From: Paenibacillus_AB sp036577625
GTDB taxonomy: Bacteria > Bacillota > Bacilli > Paenibacillales > NBRC-103111
DNA length: 64,000 bases
NCBI RefSeq assembly: GCF_036577625.1
Contig: NZ_JARBDC010000085.1
Location: forward strand, 40,093 to 104,092
Reading direction: 5' to 3'
Shown: piece after piece, positions 42,438 through 50,740 of the stretch
Layout of the letters: each line of letters starts with the position of its first letter
Position numbering within the stretch: the stretch's first letter is position 1
The notes under the pieces: generated by a model
What the model was told of the DNA's origin: nothing
Seen by the model: the letters and a program-made list of their open reading frames with translations, nothing else
Databases searched by the model: none
Translations under genes and position numbers: made by a program

Positions 42438-44408
42438 TCAGCCGTTCAACGAGCCGGCGGTTTCGCGACGGCCCGGCCGGTTCCGGCTTTGTCTGGCCGT
42501 CCGCAAATAAGCGTACAGCGCGTTCAAAAACGACTCGCGCGTCACGAACTCCGCCTCCCCGGCGAACCGGTCGACGGGCTCGGCGTTCAGCGACTTCGCC
42601 GCGGCCCGGTTCCAACGGCGCGCCATCTCCGGAGTGAGCAGCGGGTTGGCCGCCCAATACTGCTCCGGCGTCGGCTCCTCCTTCGGCGATTTCGGGCCCA
42701 TGTCGACCCCGGCCGGCAAAACGTTCGCGACGGCGGGCAAACACGGCATGGAGGAGCCGCCGGGTAGCGAACGGCAGACCGCGATCCATTCCGACGCTTC
42801 GGCAACCGTGACCGGTTCGTCCGGCTTTCCTTCGTAGCCGCGGAAAAACGAGCGGGCGCCGAAATATTGGAACGCCTTGCTCGACTCGCTGCCCCAAGGA
42901 ACGTCGTTCACATAGGTGATGACCTGCTTGTCGGCGAGCAGCTCGTCCTGCAGCCGGTCGATGTCGATCTCGCGCACGGTCCGTCCCGAAGCGATGGCGA
43001 CGTCGGCCGCCACGCCCGCGGCATAGCCGATTTGCATCCAGCACGGCTCCATCCGGATCGTGCCGAGCCCCATGTGCGTGGCCGAGACGGCGACGGGCAC
43101 GAGGAGGCCGTCGACGAGACGCGGGACGATGGAGCCGTACGGGATTTGGTAAATTTCCGTCAGGAAGCCGATCGCCATAAAGCCTTCGAGGCAAATGTTT
43201 TGTCCGATCGGCTCGCGCTTGCGGGTCGCGTGCGAATCGATGCCGTAATCGCCGCTGGCGATGCTGTCGTAATGGATCGGCGACCGTCCGAGCCCCGGGG
43301 CGCGCCGCGCGTCGTTTTCCGTGAACACGTATTCGCCGTGAATGCGGCGCGCTTCGCGGACGTAAATTTGCGGCGGAAAATGGTCCGTATCCTCGAATTC
43401 GTCGGCCGCATGTCCCCATTGGCGGGAATCTTCGCGAAACCACTCCGGCAGCTCTTCGTCGTTTTGCAAAAACCAAAGCAAGCCTTGAATGTATTCGCGA
43501 TGCCGCTTGACGATGCGGTCGCGGACTTCCCAGCTGCCTTCCGGATACTCCCCGTTTTCCTCCGGCAAATCGGTCGAGCACAGACAATAATGGTAGTTGT
43601 TCGTATCGGTTTTGCCGTTCGGGATCATGACGGTGTTGCACACTTCGCTGAACCCTTTGACGCGGCCTTCGCGAACGTCCTCGATCAAGCTGACGTAGTC
43701 TTCCCGGTTATAGCTGTCCGGCTTGCGGAACGGCGCCTGGTTGCCGCGGTTTTTCGTCAGGCACAGCCGGAAATTGTAAGCCTGGATCCGGTCGTCGCCT
43801 TCGCCGGTGCTGCCCGGCAGCACTTCCTTCGTCCGGAAATTTTGGTACAGCGTGCCGGCATACTCCTCGTTCCAGTCGTCGCGCGACTCGCGTCCGAGCG
43901 AATAAGGGACGCCCGACATGGCGGCCAGGTCGCCCTCGTACGTCGCGTCGATGAAGACGGAGGCGCGGTATTCGACCGCTTCGCCGCCGCCGACCGGCCG
44001 GACCGTGACGGCCGCGACCGAGCTGCCTTCCTTCCGGACGTTTACGAGCTCGCGGGAGACGAGCGTCCGCAAATTCGGTTCCGCCTGCAGCATGCGGGCG
44101 AAAATCGCTTTGCCGACCGACGGCTCGAAGCGCAGCCCGTTGCGGCAATGGACGACCTGCTCGGAATCGGCTCCGTACGTGTCGATATAATGCTGCAGCA
44201 CGTTGGAAGCGTATTCGCGGAACACCGAGCCGGCCGCGTTCAGCGAATGGATGTCGGTCATGCCGAGCCCGCTCGTCATCAGACCTCCGACGAACGGCGA
44301 ACGCTCGATCATCACCGTTTTTCTGCCGCGTCTGGCGGCGGCGAGCGCGGCTCCGATCCCCCCGGGCGTCGCGCCCATTACGACTACATCGGCTTGTTGA
44401 ATGTGCAT
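42438..44408 (-). CDS. FAD-dependent oxidoreductase (PF12831-type), paralogue of 50741 gene
   Basis: A 656-residue cytosolic flavoprotein: VVVMGATPGGIGAALAAARR at the N-terminus, ERSPFVGGLMTSGLGMTDIH, and FIDATYEGDLAAMSGVPYSL with the second FAD motif. The C-terminal half contains VPVAVSATHMGLGTIRMEPC and MQIGYAAGVAADVAIASG. It is closely similar along its whole length to the protein at 50741 (for example the shared AYNFRLCLTKN, GRVKGFSEVCNT and TDTNN-HYCLCSTDLPEEN segments). AAGGAG precedes the ATG. It is divergent from SBP-4, sharing a 480-bp regulatory spacer. It heads an operon with a Gfo/Idh/MocA and a TIM-barrel isomerase, so stepwise oxidation of a sugar is likely. Confidence 0.87.
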   Translation of the reverse strand: MHIQQADVVVMGATPGGIGAALAAARRGRKTVMIERSPFVGGLMTSGLGMTDIHSLNAAGSVFREYASNVLQHYIDTYGADSEQVVHCRNGLRFEPSVGKAIFARMLQAEPNLRTLVSRELVNVRKEGSSVAAVTVRPVGGGEAVEYRASVFIDATYEGDLAAMSGVPYSLGRESRDDWNEEYAGTLYQNFRTKEVLPGSTGEGDDRIQAYNFRLCLTKNRGNQAPFRKPDSYNREDYVSLIEDVREGRVKGFSEVCNTVMIPNGKTDTNNYHYCLCSTDLPEENGEYPEGSWEVRDRIVKRHREYIQGLLWFLQNDEELPEWFREDSRQWGHAADEFEDTDHFPPQIYVREARRIHGEYVFTENDARRAPGLGRSPIHYDSIASGDYGIDSHATRKREPIGQNICLEGFMAIGFLTEIYQIPYGSIVPRLVDGLLVPVAVSATHMGLGTIRMEPCWMQIGYAAGVAADVAIASGRTVREIDIDRLQDELLADKQVITYVNDVPWGSESSKAFQYFGARSFFRGYEGKPDEPVTVAEASEWIAVCRSLPGGSSMPCLPAVANVLPAGVDMGPKSPKEEPTPEQYWAANPLLTPEMARRWNRAAAKSLNAEPVDRFAGEAEFVTRESFLNALYAYLRTARQSRNRPGRRETAGSLNG

Positions 44409-44455
44409 GGAACTGCTCCTTTCCTTCGAACGGATGATTTTTCACAAAGTACGTT

Positions 44456-44491
44456 AACATGGAGTTAACCTATTTGATGAACAGAAGTATA
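44456..44491 (-). promoter_or_regulatory. Promoter/operator region for the flavoprotein operon
   Basis: On the minus strand TATACT (44486-44491) is followed by GTTAAC-rich sequence at 44456-44480 (GTTAAC, ATG, GAGTTAACC, TATTTG). The same GTTAAC/TATTTG pattern recurs at 44731-44750 next to the opposite promoter. Confidence 0.4.
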
Positions 44492-44688
44492 CCGCATTGC
44501 GCTCGTTTTTACTATCGCTTTTAAACGGGGCTTGTCGGCGATATGTCGGGAAGTAAACGGATTTTGTCGGCATTTCGCCTGAAATACTGCCGTTTTCTTG
44601 CTTTTTCGGGCATATATCTTCGGTTTGTATGTTTATATGCCGGTGAATGGCGTTTATGACGGGCGCGACGTTTTTTTTCGAAAGCGTA

Positions 44689-44717
44689 TTGAAAAAGCGT
44701 TTTCCTCGAAGTATAAT
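44689..44717 (+). promoter_or_regulatory. Promoter of the SBP-4/SBP-5 operon
   Basis: TTGAAA (44689-44694), 17-bp spacer, TATAAT (44712-44717): near-consensus sigma-A promoter. AGTAACTATTTGGTTAAC just downstream (about 44729-44746) would cover the transcription start. Confidence 0.8.
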
Positions 44718-44889
44718 TTTAAACGTGAAGTAACTATTTGGTTAACAACGAACGCGGTATTCGCGGAACGGAAGGAGGACGAGTCGCCGAAACAAACCGA
44801 TTTCGCTTCTTCAAATTGTTTAGCGTCCGATTAATCGACTACAATGAAGGGGTTCATGCAGTTTGCAACGACAACGGGAGGCTTTTGCG

Positions 44890-46200
44890 ATGAAAGCTCA
44901 AATGAAAGCGCTTATCGTCATCGCCGTCGCATTGGCGGCGGGATGCGGCAAAACGGATCGGCCTGACGAGGCGGGCAGCCCGGGCGGGGCCAAAGGATCG
45001 GAGACGGCGCCGGCGCCCGGCATGACGACCGAGCCGGTTACGCTCACCTTCTTTACGGAAGGGAACTCGGCCATCCTGGCGGAAACGATCGAACGTCTCG
45101 TCAGTCAGAAGTATCCGAACGTCACGCTGCGCACGATCAAATCGGCCAAAGGGACGCTGATCGAGGACGTGATGGGCGCGGGCACGTCGATCGACCTGCT
45201 CTCCTATTCGCTGGGCGGGCTCGGCAAAGTGAAGGATTACAAGCTCGTGTCGGATTTGACCCCGCTTATGCAAAAATACGGCTTCGATACGAGCCGGTTC
45301 GCCGACGGGGTGCTCGATACGGTCAAGTCGTATTTCGAGGACGGTACCGTTTCGGCGCTGCCGTTCGAGCTGAACAACAACGTGCTGTTTTACAATAAAG
45401 GGATATTCGACAAATTCGGCGTTTCTTATCCGAAAGACGGCATGACGTGGGAGCAGGTGTACGACCTGGCCAAAAAGGTGACCCGCACCGAGGGCGGCGT
45501 CCAGTACAAAGGGTTCCAGCTCGAAGGCATCAATCTCGTCTATAAAAACCAGATGGGGCTCGGCTTCGTCGATCCGAAGACGCTTCGAGCGACCGTCAAC
45601 AACGATCCATGGAAGAAATGGATCGAGCAAATGGCGGAGTTTTACAAAATTCCGGGAAACGAGCCGACGAACAACTACAAAATCAATTTTTTGCAAAACC
45701 AGACGCTGGCGATGAGCACCGGTCCGAACTTTTTGACGGAAATTCCGGAAGCCGCGGCGAAAGGGCTCGATTGGGACGTCGTCCAGCTTCCGCAGTTCGC
45801 CGGCCTGGAAGGCAAGGGCGGCCAAATGAACGCGCCGTATTACGCGATACCGCCGTCCAGCAAAAACAAAGACAGCGCTTTCCTCGTCATGCAATATTTG
45901 CTTTCCGACGAAGTGCAGACGATCATGGCGAGACAGGGGCGCATTCCGATCGTCAAGAAGGAAGAGGTGCGCAAAGAATACGCGAAAGATTTGAAAGGGA
46001 TGGAAGGGAAAAATATCGCCGCCTTTTTCAAGGATACGATCGGCGCGCCCGTGCCGTCGACGAAATACGACGCGATCGCGAAATCGGCCGTTAACGCGGC
46101 GTTCAACAAAGTGGCGACGAACGCGGCCGACGCCAATACGGCGCTTCGCCAGGCCGAGGAAGACATCAACAAGCAGATCGACGCCGAAAAGGCGAAATGA
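44890..46200 (+). CDS. Solute-binding lipoprotein (SBP-4)
   Basis: A 436-residue family-1 solute-binding protein with lipobox LAAGC, followed by an acidic linker and FFTEGNSAILAETIERLVSQ. The motif NNNVLFYNKGIFDKFGVSYP, then KDGMTWEQVYDLAKKVTRTE, matches its homologues. GGGAGG lies nine bases before the ATG at 44890; the in-frame TTG at 44863 is not used. The next gene, SBP-5, is a paralogue 50 bp downstream in the same operon. No permease is encoded. Confidence 0.92.
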   Translation: MKAQMKALIVIAVALAAGCGKTDRPDEAGSPGGAKGSETAPAPGMTTEPVTLTFFTEGNSAILAETIERLVSQKYPNVTLRTIKSAKGTLIEDVMGAGTSIDLLSYSLGGLGKVKDYKLVSDLTPLMQKYGFDTSRFADGVLDTVKSYFEDGTVSALPFELNNNVLFYNKGIFDKFGVSYPKDGMTWEQVYDLAKKVTRTEGGVQYKGFQLEGINLVYKNQMGLGFVDPKTLRATVNNDPWKKWIEQMAEFYKIPGNEPTNNYKINFLQNQTLAMSTGPNFLTEIPEAAAKGLDWDVVQLPQFAGLEGKGGQMNAPYYAIPPSSKNKDSAFLVMQYLLSDEVQTIMARQGRIPIVKKEEVRKEYAKDLKGMEGKNIAAFFKDTIGAPVPSTKYDAIAKSAVNAAFNKVATNAADANTALRQAEEDINKQIDAEKAK

Positions 46201-46250
46201 CCGGTCCCGGGCTGCGGCCCGGGCATCATCGAACAAGCGGGGGGATTCGG

Positions 46251-47540
46251 GTGAAAACGAGAGCTTATTGGGCAGCCGCGATGGCCGCCTTGGTTGCGCT
46301 GACGGCGGGCTGCGGCGGCCATACGGCCGCGCCGGGGTCGGGAAAGCAGGACGTCGGGCAGGCGCCGAAGGAGGATACCGGGCCGTTCAAGCTGACGATG
46401 TTCAAGGAAGACAACGGCGTTTCCGCGGAAACGATCGAGCAGATCATCCGCCAAAAGTTTCCGCAAATCGAATTGAAGCTGATCAAGAGCGGCAAAGGCT
46501 CGATGATCGAGGACGTCGTCGCCAGCGGCGAAATTCCCGATCTGCTGTCGTTTTCGCTCGGCGGCCTGTGGAAGCTGAAGGATTTGCAGCTGCTGTCCGA
46601 TTTGACGCCGTTCATCGAAACGACCAAGTTCGATCTGAACCGGTTTGAAAGCGGTATCGTCGACACGGTGAAATCGTATTCGGACGACGGGACGAAGTTT
46701 CTCGTCATGCCGTTCGAGCTGAACAACAACGCGCTTTTCTACAATAAAGACATATTCGACAAGGCCGGCGTCGCCTACCCGAAGGACGGCATGACGTGGG
46801 ACGACGTTTACGATTTGGCGAAACGGCTCGTCCGCACCGACGGGAACGTGCAAATTCACGGCTTCCACTACAACTTCCTCAACCTGATCTACAAAAACCA
46901 GCTGGCGCTTCCGTTCGTCGATCCGAAGACGAACAAGGCGGCGGTCGCGAACGAGCGCTGGGCGTACTGGACGAAGGTGATGACGTCGTTTTACACGATT
47001 CCCGGCAACCAGCCGCCGGTCGACGAGAAAACCGCCTTCCTGAAAAATCAAAACCTGGCGATGCGCACCGGTCCGAACTACGTCACCGAGCTGGCCGCTT
47101 CGGGGATGAACTGGGACGTCGCGGCGCTGCCCCGGTTCGCCGGAGAGCAGCAGTCCGGCTCGCAGATGAACGCGCCGTATTACGCGGTACCGCCGGCCGG
47201 CAAAAACAAGGAAGCCGCATACCGGGTGCTGACGTACTTGATGTCGGACGAGGTCATGATCCAGCTGGCCCGCCAAGGCCGCATTCCGGTCATGAAAAAC
47301 GAAGCGGTTCGCAAAGAATTCGCCAAAGGCATCCCCGGCCTCGAAAACAAAAACATGGCCGCTTTCTTCAAGGATACGATCGCGAAGCCGAGCCCGCAGA
47401 CGAAATACGACGGCGCCGCCAAGTCGGCGATGAACGCGACGGTCGTCTCGCTGCTCGGCGGAACGAAAGATATCAACACCGCGCTCCGCGAGCTGGAGGA
47501 GCAGATCAACAAGCAGATCGAGCAAGAGATGCGCCGGTAA
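46251..47540 (+). CDS. Solute-binding lipoprotein (SBP-5), tandem paralogue of SBP-4
   Basis: A 429-residue family-1 solute-binding protein with lipobox LTAGC and NNNALFYNKDIFDKAGVAYP, then KDGMTWDDVYDLAKRLVRTD. It starts at GTG 46251 behind AAGCGGGGGG. It is clearly a duplicate of SBP-4 (shared MNAPYYA(I/V)PP, LARQGRIPVMKNE-type and AAFFKDTI segments). Having two adjacent binding proteins and no membrane component is odd for an ABC importer and suggests different ligands or a sensory role. Confidence 0.92.
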   Translation: MKTRAYWAAAMAALVALTAGCGGHTAAPGSGKQDVGQAPKEDTGPFKLTMFKEDNGVSAETIEQIIRQKFPQIELKLIKSGKGSMIEDVVASGEIPDLLSFSLGGLWKLKDLQLLSDLTPFIETTKFDLNRFESGIVDTVKSYSDDGTKFLVMPFELNNNALFYNKDIFDKAGVAYPKDGMTWDDVYDLAKRLVRTDGNVQIHGFHYNFLNLIYKNQLALPFVDPKTNKAAVANERWAYWTKVMTSFYTIPGNQPPVDEKTAFLKNQNLAMRTGPNYVTELAASGMNWDVAALPRFAGEQQSGSQMNAPYYAVPPAGKNKEAAYRVLTYLMSDEVMIQLARQGRIPVMKNEAVRKEFAKGIPGLENKNMAAFFKDTIAKPSPQTKYDGAAKSAMNATVVSLLGGTKDINTALRELEEQINKQIEQEMRR

Positions 47541-47603
47541 CGCCGGCGCCGATGCATCCGTGTAACCGCATACAAAAATTCCGTTGACGGAGGTTATGAG
47601 ACG

Positions 47604-49802
47604 ATGCGCAATTACGACGACGATCGGGCCATGGAGCCGCATTTCGCCGCGAAGGAGGGAGACTGCGACACGGCGCCGGGCGGACGGCCGGAAGGAATCA
47701 GCCGGCGCAAGCTGCTGGCGTCGCTGGGCGTCGCCGGAGCCGCACTCGCGGGCGGCGGGCTGCTCGGCGGCGGTGCCGCGGAAGGGAGCGGCAGCGTGCT
47801 CCTGGATACGTACGGCGCGCGCGGCAAGCCGCCGAAAAAAGAGGCGGCCGGGGACGAGGCGGCCAGCGTCGAGCAACTGCGCGCCACGCCCGGCGGCGCG
47901 GACGGCCGGCAAATCCGCCTGCTCGGCTACTATGCGGACACCCCGGGATTGGGCGGCGGCACGCTGTACTGGGACGAAGGCAGCACGGAGGCGGACAACG
48001 GCGGAACCGTGTTCGCCGTAACCGGCACGCCGACCGGGCGCTGGAAGCGGCCGCACGAAAACCGGCTGCGCCTGTCCTGGTTCGGCTGCCGCGGGCTCGG
48101 CACGGAGGACGATTCCGGGCGCGTGCAGGCCGCGGTCGACGCGCTCGCCGCGGGCGGGGTAATCGAGGCGGGCGCCGGCAAGGTGAGAATCGCTAGCACG
48201 ATCGTCGTCCAGGGCGTCCCGATCGTGTTCGAAGGCGCGGGCAGCACCGACGACGACGGGCTCGCGACGCAAATCGTCGTCGCGACGGGCGCCGCCGACG
48301 GCTTTCGGCTGTCCGGCGTCCGCGGCGGCGGCTTCCGCAGCTTGCAGATGCGCGGCGAAGGACTGACCGGAGGCAGCCTGATCGCGACCGAGCGGCGAGG
48401 CGAGGCGGGCAACTATATGCTGTCCTTCTACAACGCCAGGTTCAAAAACGGGTACAACGGCCTGACGCTGCGGGCGTGCAACACGGTTCGCTTCCAAAAC
48501 TGCATCTGGTCCGGCTTCAACGGCGAGCAGGTCATCCTGCTGAACGGCGCGGGCGACTCCTCCCGCGCCGACCCGGTCGAATTCGTCCAGTGCGCCATCG
48601 CCGCCGGAACGGCGAACAAGCAGACGGACAATCTTGTGATCGACGGCATGGGCGGCTCGATCAAGTTTATCGCCACGGCGATTTTGTTCGGCCGGCACGG
48701 GCTATGGCTGCGCAATACGACCGGACAGGGCGGGCCGAAATTTTTGTACTTCGAAAGCGGCGGCTTCGAGAACGGCCACGGCGTGCCCGTGCTGCTCGAA
48801 GCGGGGGCCCAGGTGCAGTTCGCGAGCACGTACATATCGTGCGACGGCGAAGAGGACAACGTGCGGATCGGCGCCGGCTTCGTCGGCATCGCGACGTTTA
48901 CCGGCTGCGTCATCCGCGGCTGCGGCCGCAACGGGATCGATGTCGCCTCGTCGCGCGTCACCGTGACCGGCTGCCTGATCGGCAACAACGGCCGGACGGC
49001 GCACACCGCCTTTTCGCGGACGATCGCGAACGTCGCATCGAACGGAGCGGGAGGCGTCCGCGTCACGACGGCCGCTCCGCACGGCTGGGCGACGGACGAC
49101 CGCGTCACGATCCAGAACGTCGCCGGAACGACCGAAGCGAACGGCAAATGGAGAATAACGGTCGTCAGTCCGACCGAGTTCGATTTGCAGGGCGTCGCCT
49201 TCGCGAACGGCTACGTTTCGGGCGGAACGGCTTGGCGGAACGGGGCCGGCATCCATATTCGCCCGAGCGCTTCCCGCGTCGTGATTGTCGGCAATGCGAT
49301 CGGCTCGCTGCCGGACGGCGTCTCGCGGCAGGATTACGGCGTCGTGAACGAGGCGGCGGACGTGCTCGTGAGCGACAACGATTTGAAAGGCAATACGGCC
49401 GGCCCTTATTTGATCTATGGCACGCAAACGGCGCAAACCCGCTTCACGGGCAACAAAGGGGTCGAACAGATCGACGGCTGGCTGACCGCGCAAATCGCCG
49501 GTCCGGTCGCGAACGGGCTGTACGACCTCAAAAACGTATTATATGTGGACGGCCAGCGCATCCGGATCGTGAAGGCGACGCGCAAGCTCGCTTCCGGCAC
49601 GTGCGACGTGCGGCTGGAGACGGACGGCTCCGGCGCGGGCGGCAGCGCCGTCGGCGTCTCGGCGACGCTCCAGTCGACGACGCTCGCGTCGCCGTATACG
49701 GTGGACGGGAGCGGCGGTCCGAAAAGGCTGCAGCTCCGGGTGCTGAACGCCTCGTCGGCCGACAGCCTGGACGTGCAGCTCGCCTACCAAATCGTCGGCT
49801 GA
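47604..49802 (+). CDS. Tat-exported right-handed beta-helix protein with tail-spike-like domains
   Basis: A 732-residue protein with twin-arginine signal at about residues 34-58 (SRRKLLASLGVAGAALAGGG) after a hydrophilic leader, as in the 22047 protein. The middle is a long beta helix (FRLSGVRGGGFRSLQMRGEG, VIRGCGRNGIDVASSRVTVT, IRPSASRVVIVGNAIGSL). Residues about 475-525 (GGVRVTTAAPHGWATDDRVT, VAGTTEANGKWRITVVSPTE) match the E1-FCCH-like insert frequent in phage tail spikes, and the C-terminus (VLYVDGQRIRIVKATRKLAS) also has tail-spike character. GGAGG lies nine bases before the ATG. It probably binds or cuts an extracellular polysaccharide. Confidence 0.8.
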   Translation: MRNYDDDRAMEPHFAAKEGDCDTAPGGRPEGISRRKLLASLGVAGAALAGGGLLGGGAAEGSGSVLLDTYGARGKPPKKEAAGDEAASVEQLRATPGGADGRQIRLLGYYADTPGLGGGTLYWDEGSTEADNGGTVFAVTGTPTGRWKRPHENRLRLSWFGCRGLGTEDDSGRVQAAVDALAAGGVIEAGAGKVRIASTIVVQGVPIVFEGAGSTDDDGLATQIVVATGAADGFRLSGVRGGGFRSLQMRGEGLTGGSLIATERRGEAGNYMLSFYNARFKNGYNGLTLRACNTVRFQNCIWSGFNGEQVILLNGAGDSSRADPVEFVQCAIAAGTANKQTDNLVIDGMGGSIKFIATAILFGRHGLWLRNTTGQGGPKFLYFESGGFENGHGVPVLLEAGAQVQFASTYISCDGEEDNVRIGAGFVGIATFTGCVIRGCGRNGIDVASSRVTVTGCLIGNNGRTAHTAFSRTIANVASNGAGGVRVTTAAPHGWATDDRVTIQNVAGTTEANGKWRITVVSPTEFDLQGVAFANGYVSGGTAWRNGAGIHIRPSASRVVIVGNAIGSLPDGVSRQDYGVVNEAADVLVSDNDLKGNTAGPYLIYGTQTAQTRFTGNKGVEQIDGWLTAQIAGPVANGLYDLKNVLYVDGQRIRIVKATRKLASGTCDVRLETDGSGAGGSAVGVSATLQSTTLASPYTVDGSGGPKRLQLRVLNASSADSLDVQLAYQIVG

Positions 49803-49879
49803 CGACGAGCCGAAGCGAATGTCCGCATTGTGCAAAACCGTGTCGACGCGATGCAAATACGCGCGTCCGCGTCCCGTCG

Positions 49880-49885
49880 TATAAT
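49880..49885 (+). promoter_or_regulatory. Possible -10 box before the dioxygenase gene
   Basis: TATAAT 32 bp upstream of the start at 49917; no good -35 box is visible, so this is weak or activator-dependent. Confidence 0.4.
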
Positions 49886-49916
49886 GGTCCCAGAAAGCCG
49901 GAGGAGGAATGGGAGC

Positions 49917-50681
49917 ATGATTGCGCAGGACGATGTCGAGTTTTACAAAGAAAACGGGTACTTGCTCGTAAAAGGCGTCTATACGGAACAGGAAGTCGAA
50001 GCGATGCGCGGCGCGATCGATCGCATTATTCATCGCGCCGTCGAAGCGAACATGGACCGCAACGCCCGGTGGGGCGGCGACCATACGCCGGAGGAGGAGC
50101 TGAAGCGGGTCGTGCTGAAAGGCTATCACGACGTGCAGTACCACGACTCCGCCTTCACGCTCGCCGCCCTGCATCCGAACATGCGCGCCGTGCTGTCGCG
50201 GCTGATCGGGCCGAACGTGCAGCTGCACCATTCGAAAATGCTCGTGAAGCCGCCGGAGGTCGGGGCCGCCTTTCCGATGCACCAGGATTATCCGTACTTC
50301 CCGCACGAAAGCCATTCGATGATGGCGGGAAGCGTTCACCTCGACGATACGGACGAGGAAAACGGCTGTCTGCACGTCATTCCCGGCTCCCACAAGCAGG
50401 GGCCGCTCGAGCATGTCGGCCGGCATTACTTGAACCATAAAGAGTACCCGATCCGGATGGGCGTCCCTTGTCCGGCCAAGGCGGGGGACGTGCTGTTTTT
50501 CAACTATTTGACGATTCACGGCTCGGAAGTGAACCGCAGCGGCCGGACGAGGCGCAACGTGCTGTTCCAATACCGCGACCCGCTCGACCGGCCGATCGAA
50601 GACAAGCACGTCAACTGGGGCCAAGGGCTGATGGTATGCGGCGAAAATCCCGTATTCCGCCTGTATAAGGGCGCCCATTGA
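49917..50681 (+). CDS. Phytanoyl-CoA dioxygenase (PhyH)-family Fe(II)/2-oxoglutarate oxygenase
   Basis: A 254-residue protein of the PhyH superfamily. The iron triad is visible: His122 and Asp124 in AFPMHQDYPYFPHE, and His201 in LTIHGSEVNRSGRTRRN, with the Arg of that segment suited to bind 2-oxoglutarate. DEENGCLHVIPGSHKQGPLE is a family signature. These enzymes hydroxylate small molecules using O2 and 2-oxoglutarate. The ATG at 49917 follows GGAGGAGG; the frame extends to 49830. It stands between the beta-helix gene and a flavoprotein gene, so both would be oxidative steps on the same pathway; substrate unknown. Confidence 0.88.
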   Translation: MIAQDDVEFYKENGYLLVKGVYTEQEVEAMRGAIDRIIHRAVEANMDRNARWGGDHTPEEELKRVVLKGYHDVQYHDSAFTLAALHPNMRAVLSRLIGPNVQLHHSKMLVKPPEVGAAFPMHQDYPYFPHESHSMMAGSVHLDDTDEENGCLHVIPGSHKQGPLEHVGRHYLNHKEYPIRMGVPCPAKAGDVLFFNYLTIHGSEVNRSGRTRRNVLFQYRDPLDRPIEDKHVNWGQGLMVCGENPVFRLYKGAH

Positions 50682-50740
50682 CGGCTGCGGCCTCCCGAAT
50701 TGAAACGATCCGGAATCGGAGCCGGAAGAAGGAGCATACG

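Noticed and set aside
45840..48698. 952-codon minus-strand frame opposite SBP-4, SBP-5 and the beta-helix gene
   Set aside because: Covers parts of three well-supported plus-strand genes and has no recognisable domain.
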